A model generated the notes under the pieces. The model saw only the letters and a list, made by a program, of their open reading frames with translations. It made no database searches and was not told the DNA's origin. Shown here one piece after another: positions 25,893-36,923 of a DNA stretch of 64,000 bases. The stretch lies in NCBI GenBank assembly GCA_040954595.2, contig CM082585.2, forward strand, positions 11,594,001 through 11,658,000. The letters run 5' to 3'. The stretch is from Balanoglossus misakiensis (Eukaryota; Hemichordata). The position numbers and the translations under genes were made by a program. Position 1 is the stretch's first letter; each line of letters opens with the position of its first letter.

Positions 25893-28853
25893 TCAAATCG
25901 TATTACTGATTACAGTATTGCGAATGTCTTGGAGGCTGAAAGCTGTGTTGAAGACAAAGTTTTCTGGGTCTTTCTGTTCCATCAGCATAATCCCTTTGCC
26001 ACTGACTGCTAAGTAGAGACCTACAGAGGAAAACAAAACAGAATCTGTCTAGGTTACAATATTCTTGCATAGTAAAGAGTTATCTTGGATCAGATTGCAA
26101 ACAAAAGTTTTTAGATGATGAGAGAAAAGTAGTAAATGTATTCATGATTGCTTACCTCTAAAATATGCTGACTCAAAGACATATCTATCTGTACCCTTAG
26201 CCCACAGTCTGCGATAAAACACTCTGCCATCAACATGTTTCAACTTCTCCAGGCTGACGAAGCCCACCTTCTGAAAAATAGAAAGCATTGGATATATTTT
26301 AAAATCCCCACTCATTTTTGGTGTGAAAGTAACCTTAGCTTTTTATATACAAGAAAGCCATGATAACACTTTGTTTTCAAGTTTGAGAATTATTTTACCT
26401 TGAATGTCAGACTGCGATTGCGTCCTGTTGAAACGGCCAGGCACTTGTTGAATTGTTGGTTGAAGAGTACGACCGCAAGATCTGGATCGTCTGGGTTGAC
26501 TTCATTTTGTATGTCGTATGGCCACAGAACTTTGTACTGGTACATTGTCCATTGTCCTGCAATTATTCACAGAAGGAATAGACTAATTTAGAGATAAAAA
26601 GTTCAATACTTACAATCATCTTGCATCAATCAAGATACCTTGCTGAAAACTGTTTTCATTCTCTGCCATGTATGAACAAAAATCTGTTTTCTCTCACCTT
26701 CTTTGAAATCATTATTTGCCGCCACTACTTGCAATCGATTCCTGTCAGGCATGGCAACAAAAGAACTGGAATCATTGGAAGGATATATATATGTGTTGTA
26801 TCTGTCATAGTAATGCACCATGGGGAATCCATCATCAGATTTATCTATGTATTCCCTCTCCAAGACAATTGTCTCAAAAACAATTTTGCCATCTGGAAAT
26901 CAAACAAAATAGAATCAGATTAGCAATTGAGTGTTGCACTCAACATACAGCCAATATGTCACAGTTTCAGGGAGGAAACATGTCCTTGTGAACAAAACGA
27001 GACTGACCATCAAACTAGCATACTTGGTTTTATCTCTAACTTTTTAAAAAGAAACTTCATTGGCCAATACACCGACACACAATAATTGAAGGTGGTGTAA
27101 AAACTCACTGTCAATCAGAATGTCTATCTTGATTTCAATAAATGTGTACACTTCAGTTGGTCCGTCATCTTCATCATCATCATCATCGTCGTCATCATCA
27201 GGCTCAAGTTCTATCTTTCTCTTCAAGATCTGCAAACAGAAAAATATTTCCATGCTATTGAGAATTGTTTCAACTCTTTAATCACATGGCAGATGTTAGT
27301 AAATGTTCATTCAATTACACACTGTCACTGCATGAAGTAATTCTGAAAATGTACATGCAATTTGACCACCAACTTTTGCCTACTTACAAATATAATTTGT
27401 CCGTCCATTTGATGAAAACGGTCCAAGATATCCCTGTGTTCAGCTGCTGAGACATCAAGGCCATTAACTGCATGCAGAACATCACCAACTCTGTGAGATT
27501 GAAAATATATCATGTTACAAGAGGACATTAAAGTTTGATCCAACTCGGGGAGAAAAGATTATTTTGCAGTGTTCTGCTGTGTTTGTGACAGCAGTCTTTA
27601 GTCACCTTTCAATGTTATCCAATACACAAGACCACATCAAAGCTGTGTATGCGACTACAATGTTCCGACTAAAATACTATATGGCAGCTACAATACCTCA
27701 ATTTGGTTTTCTTTACAAAATCATGTTGTTCTTCTACCGCCGTAATTTTGTGCTTCTTTCTATCTGGAGTTTTGTCGTCGACATCTGTGCTGAATTTTAC
27801 TCCCAGTGAGTGAAGATGATCATCAGTGCAAGGTATTTTGATGTCAGATTCCTCATGGATTATTGGTGCTTCCTGTGCAGAAATCAATCAGTGTGTCAGT
27901 CAATACATAAAAACAATTAGTCAAGATCTGCTTTGTTTCATCATTAAAAAACAACATGCACTAAATGCCTGTACTCTAACACTAACCAGGCATTGTCTGA
28001 AATATTATTCTGGCTTTCATTAACGTTTTTGTTTTATAAAAACAATCAAAGCAATCTTAACTTTTAGCTATTTGGTATAAAATATACTCCATTTCTGTGT
28101 TTGTAAACAAACAAACAAACAAACAAACAAACAAACAAACAAACAAACAAACAAACAAACAAACAAACCATGAGAGAACATCCCATGGCCATATCCCTGT
28201 GATGGAGCTACACTATCTCCATCATGGGTTTTACCGATTGCATAATTTAAAGGCTATAAATAACCGAGGAATTTCCCTTACATTGCAGGGATGACAGCTC
28301 GAACTTCCGTATTTAAATACATGTACGTCCAAGATTGCCTAGCGAATTTAGTGAAGTATGTACAATTTCACCATCGATGGCTGAAATATGGTTCGTGAAT
28401 AACCCCACTCGTGCCACGGTGCAAGGGTCAAACCGGCGAAGAAAACGGTGAGTGATTTATAGACCGCGGAACCACCACTTGTAATGAATTATCTGAGTGA
28501 AAAAACGATCGAGAGGGTTGGGGAAAATTTGCCAATAGGATGACATGAAATTGACAACTTACCATACTATCCTGTGCTCGTATACAAGGTGTTATCACCT
28601 CGATCACTTTGTGTTCAAAGTCTTCCAGGCGGGAATGAATTGTGCTTGTCAAAGAGCCAATGAAGGATTCACTCTCCACAGGACGCGATTTTTGAAGCCC
28701 GCTGACTCTCTCTTCTCCGCACAGCTTTCCATCAACGCTGTCGTCAAATTCACCATCGAGGCCCAGACCTCGCATGGCGGTTGTGAACGACTTCTGTTTT
28801 TTAAATGCGCGAGGATCGGGCGATCGGGATCGAGTAGTTTTTTGTCCAATCAT
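25893..28853 (-). CDS. PDZ plus IL-1/IL-18-like beta-trefoil protein (candidate cytokine)
   Basis: Exons: 28563-28853, 27697-27872, 27388-27490, 27109-27229, 26698-26892, 26399-26556, 26156-26270, 25893-26020. They sum to 1287 bases, 428 residues, all phases matching. There is no signal peptide. Residues 1-97 are disordered with an amphipathic helix near the end. Residues about 108-194 form a PDZ domain (SLGVKFS loop, LRVGDVLHAVNGLDV, DGQIIFILKRK). Residues 201-212 are an acidic run ending DEDD, followed by G213. Residues 213-428 read as a beta-trefoil of the IL-1 family: DLAVVLFNQQFNKCLAVS matches the strand holding IPVALGLKEKNLYLSC in IL-1 beta, and YVFESAYFRGLYLAVS matches the IL-1/IL-18 signature (FESAQFPNWYIS type). 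A terminal NFVFNTAF strand follows. FGF-type trefoils are the alternative but fit this signature less well. An ATG at 28952 is also in frame but lies upstream of the TATA box, so the ATG at 28853 is preferred. The cytokine role is inference. Confidence 0.78.
27165..27200. repeat. GAT/GAC trinucleotide tract coding the acidic linker
   Basis: Triplet repeat within the fourth exon of the IL-1-like gene. It encodes nine consecutive aspartates and then E-D-D-G, and is likely to vary in length between individuals. Confidence 0.85.
28105..28168. repeat. (AAAC)16 microsatellite
   Basis: A pure tetranucleotide repeat of about 16 units in the first intron of the IL-1-like gene. Confidence 0.97.
28268..28277. 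promoter_or_regulatory. Candidate intronic NF-kB site
   Basis: GGAATTTCCC (reverse complement GGGAAATTCC) matches the kB consensus GGGRNWYYCC. It lies in intron 1 of the IL-1-like gene, about 290 bases inside the intron. Match by eye only. Confidence 0.4.
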
Positions 28854-28938
28854 GTCGAAGTCTCCGATTTTTTCAGAGTGTGTCTCAGTTAAACATCTAC
28901 TAGTAAAGTTCCCAGGCTGTCGAATGCTCAGGCTGTCG

Positions 28939-28987
28939 ATATTTATAGACATGGAAATCCGTGACGTGTACAGACGGGGAATTCCCC
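28939..28987 (-). promoter_or_regulatory. TATA box and palindromic NF-kB site of the IL-1-like gene
   Basis: On the minus strand CTATAAATA (28941-28949) forms a good TATA box, placing transcription start near 28910-28920. About 27 bases further upstream is the perfect 12-bp palindrome GGGGAATTCCCC (28976-28987), an ideal Rel/NF-kB site. Between them lies a TGACGT CRE/ATF-type half-site (28962-28967). The order kB, CRE-like, TATA is typical of inducible immune promoters. Confidence 0.6.
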
Positions 28988-29480
28988 ATCGGGAACAGTT
29001 CACTATTCAGTTGGGTAGGTCAACATTTTTGGTGGTGTTAGCAAACTTATCAATTTCAAAACATTCGAATTATTGTAGGAAATCAAGAGTAGCGTACGCC
29101 AACCTTGGGGTCCGGTGTGTATTTTTATGACATTTTTCTTTCTTCGATATTTTTGCAATCCCCCCTTTTAAAGTTGGTCCTGCCCACCCCTCCCGTCGTG
29201 ACTTTGGTTTACACCGATCGCAACCCACACATTTCCATATTTGGCAGCTCCAGCGGAAATCAATACGAACACAGGAAGTCAGAGTCAATCGACTTTACAT
29301 GATGTAATATTGCACGTGTGAAGCTCAAGAAAAGTTGGAAATGAGAAAAAAAGCATGAAACATAGAGGCTGTGCGTGATTTTTTTTATAACAAGCGTTGT
29401 CTTGTCATCTGCAAATTTTGGCAAGACAATTTGAGATGGCGGGGGGGGGGGGGAACAACACAATACACATAATTAATCTT
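28988..29480. other. Spacer between the receptor 3' end and the IL-1-like promoter
   Basis: About 0.5 kb with a 13-base G run at 29441-29453 near its far end. No exon is supported. It is the upstream region available to the IL-1-like gene. Confidence 0.5.
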
Positions 29481-30326
29481 ACAGCAGTTATCATTTATTG
29501 TAAAATCTTGGATACCAAACTTAAGACCTCAACACACTACTTATTTGCAAATAATTGGACAAAATCACTGACATTTCATTTCATTTTGGTTAATTTCTTC
29601 TATTTGGTAACTATATGAAAGTTCAAAAAATATCCTCACTAATTTACAAATCTATTGCAAACATGATGTTGGTCATTCTTTATAGTAAAGACTTGTACTA
29701 TAAAAAAATTTCATGTAAATAATTATTTTGCTACACACTACAAATCGGACATTCAAGGTTTCTTTGACTTTTCTGATGTGATGACCTTCGATATCTGAAA
29801 GTGTGATTATCTTTGCCAATACAGTGCAATTGGGATGATGATTAGTATCTTCCCTATCACTGCTGATAATTCAATCTTTATAGAGTGATCTAACCCTTTC
29901 ATCGGCATGGTTCAGTCCAAACCCATTGTTTTCTATGGTAAGGCTGGACCTCTAAAGAGCGAACTAGGGGTGAAAGGGTTAATCTATTGGACTTCTGGAA
30001 GTTGATGCAAACATGACATTCATAAACCAAATTGAGTTTCAATTTGTATGGACATCATGTACAAACACTTGGCAGTTGGCTCTTTACAAGAAACATGTAC
30101 TTTTCAGTGGTGGCGGCGTCAGCTAAAAACTGCATTTCTTGGACATAAGATACAATTATCTACTTAAAGCAATTATAACACATTGTACATGTGTCGGACA
30201 TTTCTTAAAGCTCTCAACTTTTCAGCAGCTTTTGAGTTCTACGTTTACCAAATGTCTTTTGGCCACAATTGCTGATTTCTGACACTAGCATTTGCCAGAA
30301 ATTGTGATGTCATTTTAAAGTCAAAA
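29481..30326 (-). terminator. IL-1R-like 3' UTR with poly(A) signal
   Basis: Minus-strand AATAAA at 29494-29499, about 830 bases after the receptor stop codon. The interval is AT-rich and non-coding. Confidence 0.5.
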
Positions 30327-33300
30327 CTAAATTGCGATATTTGGAACATGTTCATGATGGACCTGAGCTTTAATGTTTTCTCTTTTCGTTTCATCGTCCA
30401 GACTTACAGCGACAAAGTCTGTTTCTAGTGCTGAATCTGCACTCACTGCAGTTCCACTTCTGGTAGTTACACCCCCGTTGTCCAGTCCCGGCCCGTCCAC
30501 CAGGTCAGAGGTCGGTGAACCGCAATACCCACTCTCACCCGATGAGCTTATCTGCCAATCGATCAGATTCTGTCGCTCCAACTCTTCCGACTGGAGCGTC
30601 TTCGACTGATCAGATATAGCCTTCAGGGCGTGGGATCTCCCTGACGGACTTCTTGGTAACTGCAGCAACAATGTCTTCCAGAATTTGGCGGTTTTCTTCA
30701 AATTGTCCGGTTGCCATTTCAGACAATTTGTGACCCTGATGATGTGTTTCAGGGCTTTCATGTGATCAATATCTGCATTGGCTGGAAGTTCTTTGGCAAT
30801 GATGATAACCAGGTTGCTGTGGAGTTTGAGAGAATGTTCTAATGCCACGTTGAATTGAAACGAACTCCAATGCTCCTTCAGGTAGTCGGGGGTCAGCACA
30901 ATGATCCAACTTTGGCTGGCTTCAATCGACTCAACAACACTATCTGCAATAGCTATCATACAAATACAAATGAAAAGTTAGTAAAACGTGTGATTTTTTG
31001 GAAATTTTTACTTTCAAATCTATAAATTTCTGATGTAGTTTTGCAACAATGCATGTACAGGATAGTCATTTGATTAACTTTTGATACACTGATTATAGAA
31101 TATTTTAGGTTTAATCAGAAAGCAATTATGACTTACCAGTTCCAGCCAAGAAATCTCTTTGCTCGACACAAAGTTTGAATCCGCACTTTCCCTCAAGGTA
31201 GCGCATAATGACATATTTGACAAAGCGAAAATCTTGATCTGTTCCACTGTGTGAGATGAACACATCATACTTCTTGTCATCTGTGGAAACAGAACACAAA
31301 TGTGGATGAAACTGTATGACACATGGCAGTTGCAATGTGCTACAAACAGGTATTGTCTTCCTAAAAAGTTTATACTACATTCCTGATTATTAAAGATACA
31401 AAGTCTCACTTTTAGTACGGTAAAGAAATTTAAAATTTCAAAAAAATTATCAAAAATTTATCAATATTAAAGTTACATGTTTATCATCATGGCCGATCTC
31501 AGTGACGCAAATTCAAATTTTGGCCTTGAGTGAGAAACTTCCAGGTTTTCCTGTTAACTTCCATATTTATTTTGTGTGCAAACAATTATCCGGTACTCAT
31601 ATTCAGCAGATACCGGAAAATTCCAGTTAATGACGGACAAAATTTGGGTCAGGGACTGCTGTACTATGACCTATATTCCTGCCCAGTTGAATGCTCTGCA
31701 ATTCTCTGGTTTGCTTCATACATCCTTCATTGCACATGGGGTCTTTGGTAAACTGGGTTTATATTAGAATATTTCTCTGGAAGTGTATATAAACCAAAGT
31801 TCAAAGACTGACGATCATATTTCTCATGCGTGTTTATCATTGGAGCACGTATTCAGGACTATGACCCAGTTATCTTTGGCACTGATGAATGGGTGAATGC
31901 ACTGGCTCTATAGACATTAAAAGCCATGAATACTATTTCCAGGAAATTTTATTCTGGGGGGATATGGTGAGCAGGAGTGGGGTGCTTTGAGCAGAAGAAA
32001 AGAAAAAAGTTTGACAATTCGTGGCGATAATGTTACATTCTTTGGAACGTGGATCCGGACATGTTTTTCACGGAATAGAACAGAAATATATTTCTTTGAA
32101 TACAGTAATCATCCTATCAGTTCCGCTGTACAGGTTATAAGGTCAAACACAGAATGATGTCTGAGTATCTTATGTCTGGACTGGTCTTTTGAAATTCTTA
32201 AAATTTTCTCAGCATATCTCAAATGTCCATTGTTGAAGTATTACCCAGCATCTAGGTTTTTTTGAAATGCGATAACTGGGTTAAAAGGTTTATGAGGCTT
32301 TGATATGATTTAAAGGCTGACACCAGTGAACCCACTTGTAATTGTTTGACAAGGCTACGTGACTTGAATCCTATGACCTATATATGGTACTGGTTAAAAC
32401 CACTTTTGGTTGTCACTGTTTTGTAAATATTTTCACACCTGTTGAATATTAGGCTTGTGCTTTCGCAGTGGTATTACCACATGGTTCAGTACAAGGAAAA
32501 ACATCAACAGCTTTGATGAGAGAACAAACATTAACTAATGGAATGTTTATCAAACTGCCCTCTTGATGACATCACAAAACTGGTTTTGGTCACTGGACCG
32601 CTCGCGTAAACATGTTAACAACCGACAACAAGGCGGTGACTGCCCTATTGTGAGTTGTGACCCCACGAAAGGTGTGGCAAAAGTCCAAGGAGGGGTCATG
32701 ACCTCCAGGAGGCAGCCATAAAAAGAAATAGTACCATATACGGTAGTAAGTTGCTGATCAATTTCCGTAGGAAATTACCATCACCTATTCAACAAAGACT
32801 GAACAGGCCAGCAATTAACTTACATAATGTTGAGTAATCGAAGAACTGCGGACCGGACCGGACCGGAACTACCAGTAGGAATGTGCTCTTTAGAAAATAT
32901 AACACAGCAGTGTAACTGAATAATACACTCATGATTTCTACATATCGTGTTTTATGGGAAGAGCTGATCTGTAATTAGACTCTGGTTATGAAATGTGATA
33001 TTGTATATTGCACATTTCTCCGTCTCAAGAAGGCAACTCAGTCCTTTTGAGTTCAATCAGAGTTCAGAACCTGATGGGCCTGCAAATATACCAGATATCA
33101 CTAGAAATACTCAGAGACCAGGTGTATGTAGACCATTGTGGTGGCAGTTTTGCATGTCCTCAAGATATTCTCTTTGAATTTAATTTTGTAGGTATGTGTA
33201 TAACATGTAATTAACACTAAACAGACTGGTGGAAAACAGTTTAAAATTCATGTTTGTCCCTTCTTTTATTATATATATATTTGCTTAAATAAATATTAAC

Positions 33301-35966
33301 ATATTTGGAAGTGTAACGCAAAATGGACATAACTCCAAGATCATTTACAAATACATAAATCTGCATGCATGAAATATTGATAAATCTGTGAAATATATTA
33401 TAAACAATGTTGAATATTTCTGTATGGTATAAATATCTCTAACACTGTAAAAAACTCCTCTGTATCCAAGTCTGTATCTGTATATTGTAGAATTCTTCAG
33501 GTCTTTCATAAACCCTTGAGGCTCTTGGTGAAACACTACCAAGACTATCATAAAAGCAGACTGCTGATTGGTTATTGCTCATCTTCTGTGGTCACTCCAA
33601 CCAATTGGAACCATTCTTCTGATACACTGTGAGATGTCGCCAGGTCATCACACCGCTTCTTACATTTTTGCACTGGCAGTCAGAAAGAGGCTGTTTATGT
33701 GTTCAACATCCCAACCATTACCTCTAACCCCCCCCCCCCCCCTAGATGAAACCCTGCAACTCTCATTGTCAATGAAAGATCAACAGTTCTAAGAAAAATT
33801 CTTAATCTTTTCTTAAGTAAATATTTCTTGTAAAAATGTCTATGAATTTAAAATTCACACATTTAACATTATCTCACTAGTTTCCCCTTTACTATGTAAA
33901 ATTGCTACATAGCAGCTTATCACTGTTACTAATATAGTACAACAAAGAATCTTATGTATTCAAAAGACGATAAATGGTAACAAATGCATGACACAGCATA
34001 TTCTACCAGGGTCTAGTATGTATGTTGCCTTCCATGTGGAGAGCGCCTTCTAGTGGTAAATCTGGCAGTTCATGTTTTACTTGAACATTTCTTTGTCACC
34101 TTCAGCCAAAGATTTAAGAAAAATACTACTGTATCTTCGATTGTTTTTGAAACCTTTTTTATACAACATGTTTGTCAAATGTGTTATATGTGCTTCTGTT
34201 GTCTTCCGTTTTGAGGTTTGTGCGATCCTTTTCTGGCAGAGAGGGCGCTTTCTCGAGTGAGGGAGGACACTTACCATTTTTTTCCACTTTGCCAAAATTG
34301 TACTTGTAGATGAGTTTTATATCAAGTTTGAATGTCATGCCAAGGGCGGACAGAATGAGTGCCATGATGACAATCGATGAAAGGACTATAATTATGATCA
34401 ATAGGGTTGTGCTTTCTGCAGTTGAAGGTCCTGGATTTGGATCTGAAAGAAAATGGAGAACATTCTAAATTGAAAAGTATTGTATTTGATATGTACAACG
34501 AAAGTTATTATTTATAACTAGCCTACTTTAAAGGCCAATATTTGTTGATGTTAGCATTTCTATAGATTTTAACAAATGATCACTTTTTCACTTATTAAAT
34601 CAGGGATACAGTTGCATGCTGTTACCCTCACAGCCAGTCAATATGCATATACTATATCCCCCTGGAGTTGCTTTGTTATCTGCCTCTGCAAATGTACAAT
34701 AAACAGACTTACCCCCATAACTCAGTACCAAAGGAATATCTATGCTTCCATGGGCGTTGACTGCTTTCACTACATATGTGGCATAAGTAGAAGCTCTTAT
34801 GTCTTGTATGTAAAGATATATGCCGATGGTTTCATTGTCATCTCTGAAATCAATACACAAATAATTTTGTTGTTGTTGTTGTTGTTGTTGACTATTTTTG
34901 TTTGGTTATCAATTGCAGTCCTATCCTACCATTGAATACAACAGGGTGGAACTATATTTTCATGGTAAAGGGTCTTGCTATTTGCCTCTCACCTTCCCCT
35001 CTGTCTGGTACTGTATGTTCTGTTATCTAAGTCTTCTATGAAGTAATTACTTGTCTGGTTGTGCTTGTACCAAAAAATCATCTTGTCTTCGTCTCCACCA
35101 TGTCCAAAGAAGAACTCGCAGTAGAACGTCACATTAGAGCCATGGAGTCTGGTGTAGTTACGGCAACGTGTCGAGTTCAGCTGGTGGGGTTTCTCTGTAA
35201 ACTGCATTGCTGTGTGTGTATGGGAAAAGTTTGAAAAACAATTTGCTTTGTTAATTTTTAACTGAGAGTAGTGATGATCTGACGGAATTGAACACATCTG
35301 TACTTTGGATTGAATGTACACCAATATACTGCAATTTATTCTCAACAGAGCCATACAGACATGACCATGTACTTGAAAAATTCAAAGAAAATCTTACGTT
35401 TGGCCTGTAGTTCTTTGGTGTGGCTGATTGTACTTGTTCCATTGGAAGCACTACATGTATAGCTTGCCTCATCCCTCGTCATCAAATACCGGAATACTAA
35501 GGTCTGGTTTCCATTATCCATGAAAGTCTCTGCTTGATCGACCCCTTTCCATGGATAAGGATCAGAGCCTTTATACCAAGTCATCATCAAATACCCTTCG
35601 GCACAGCACGACATGTCTTTGTATTGGGTAATGGTTCCAAACTCAAGATCACCCATGTCTGGGTTTGTGAACTTGAAAGTGTCATCTATATTGAAAAGAA
35701 ACAGCAATCAAATACCAAAAGATCAACTAAAAGTACATGATAATGATACCCCTAACTATTGACTTGTCATAAAACTGAAAGTTGTTTTATAAAAGCGAAA
35801 GTTGCGTATTTAATTACATCTTGGTTGTCAAGTTGTGAGACCCACCTTCATCGTGCCCATTAAACTGATCACAGACGTTTTTCCCATGAGCATGGAATAC
35901 CAAAATCGAAGACAATATTATTATGACTATTCTGGACTGCAGTGGACACCTTGTCAGTTGTTCCAT
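30327..35966 (-). CDS. IL-1 receptor-like protein (Ig - TM - TIR)
   Basis: Exons: 35846-35966, 35398-35685, 34993-35209, 34713-34843, 34275-34442, 31137-31280, 30327-30952. They sum to 1695 bases, 564 residues (human IL1R1 569, from memory). Signal peptide at residues 1 to about 26 (IVIIILSSILVFHAHG). Two Ig-like domains follow: about 42-137 (MMTWYKGS, ASYTCSASNG) and 138-250 (FYCEFFF, FWYKHNQTSNYF, YVVKAVNAHG). Transmembrane helix about 265-287. Cytoplasmic TIR domain about 310-460: box 1 YDVFISHSG, box 2 CVEQRDFLAGTAIADSV, then WIIVLTPDYL, LKWQPDNLKKTAKFWKTL with the FW box 3, and LP. The LKW...FWK...LP pattern is that of IL-1R/IL1RAP TIRs rather than TLRs. There are no leucine-rich repeats. 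A serine-rich tail of about 100 residues follows. The start ATG is in an exon preceded by an acceptor, so a 5' non-coding exon is expected. The closest human paralogue (IL1R1, IL1RAP, IL18R) cannot be decided. Confidence 0.88.
31281..34274 (-). other. Large intron separating ectodomain/TM exons from TIR exons
   Basis: A 3-kb AT-rich intron. It holds a short GGACC-type tandem repeat near 32852-32870 and a 15-base C run at 33728-33742. I see no exon or identifiable transposon. Confidence 0.6.
33728..33742. repeat. Poly(C) run
   Basis: Fifteen consecutive C residues in the large receptor intron. Length may be unreliable in the assembly. Confidence 0.9.
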
Positions 35967-36923
35967 GGTTTTCAATGAACTGAAATAGTAAAGCAATATC
36001 ATTTGGGATGTTATGCTATTTTACACGTAAATGATGAATTCAGCATAATTTGGGAAACCCCGCCTGCGTCATCGCCTTACAAAGGAACTGATGAAGTGCG
36101 GAGGAGAGGAGTGCGTAACGGCCCGTACGTCATTAATCTCACCCCTGACTTTGTTCATGTATGAGCGTGACCAGGAAGGTCCAAGAAAGTAACTTACAAA
36201 CACAATGTTGGTCTGATCACAGTGACTGTGCTGATCACCATCACCATCAGTAAGATCAGGATGTGACAACCGTGTTCCACTTTCAAAAACTTTGTACACA
36301 ACATACATTCCATGCCAATATTACCTTAAATAATTACGGACTCATGTTACTTTCAACGTCATGTTGCATTTCATAGCCCGGCCGCGTGATGACCTCATTT
36401 GACTCGGACGCAAAGCGCGCGTTTTAGGGCAAATTCCAGGAAATCGCCGCCTTAGAACCGGAAGTAAATAAATGTGACTTCAGTACAATACAAAGTAGGC
36501 AAAGATGGCTAGAATAGCTTCGCAGACATAGCCATTTTACCTGTTTAAACTATTTTACCCCACTGCGATATTAAAGTTTTAATTAACACAGTTGCTAAGC
36601 AACCAGACGCCACAGCCGGCCCACCAAAGGTACAACCCCTCCCTACCATACTTACCCACCCCCATCAATTCATGAATTGGTCCAGTTCAGTTCCTCTTGC
36701 ACTCAATGCGCAGTCTCTGTCCACGTTCTTGCAAAGGTGGCACCCTTCGACAGTGAAGAACTTTGTTTTCATTTTCCCTACCCGGTACTCCAGTATTCTT
36801 GCCAATATAGAGTAGTTGTGTAGAGGGTACACGGTTTGTCAGGTCAGTAGTCTTTTCATCAAAGACATTCTTGTGGGAAGATCGTACCAAATAATTTATT
36901 TGACGCTTTAAAACCCTTCGACC
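35967..36923. promoter_or_regulatory. Divergent upstream region of IL-1R-like and GCC2
   Basis: About 0.95 kb between divergent start codons. It holds a splice acceptor just 5' of the receptor start exon (35980-35985), so part is a receptor 5' intron or 5' exon. A kB-like GGGAAACCCC lies at 36052-36061 and an ETS-type ACCGGAAGT near 36457-36465. The GCC2 promoter is presumably in the CpG-richer 36380-36900 part. Confidence 0.5.

Noticed and set aside
28853-28952. Upstream in-frame ATG at 28952 as start of the IL-1-like protein
   Set aside because: It lies upstream of the TATA box and would precede the expected transcription start. The ATG at 28853 has a better context (G at -3).
32840-33240. 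Possible lost Ig exon in the large receptor intron
   Set aside because: Frames contain no Ig cysteine/tryptophan pattern and the receptor model already closes in phase without it.
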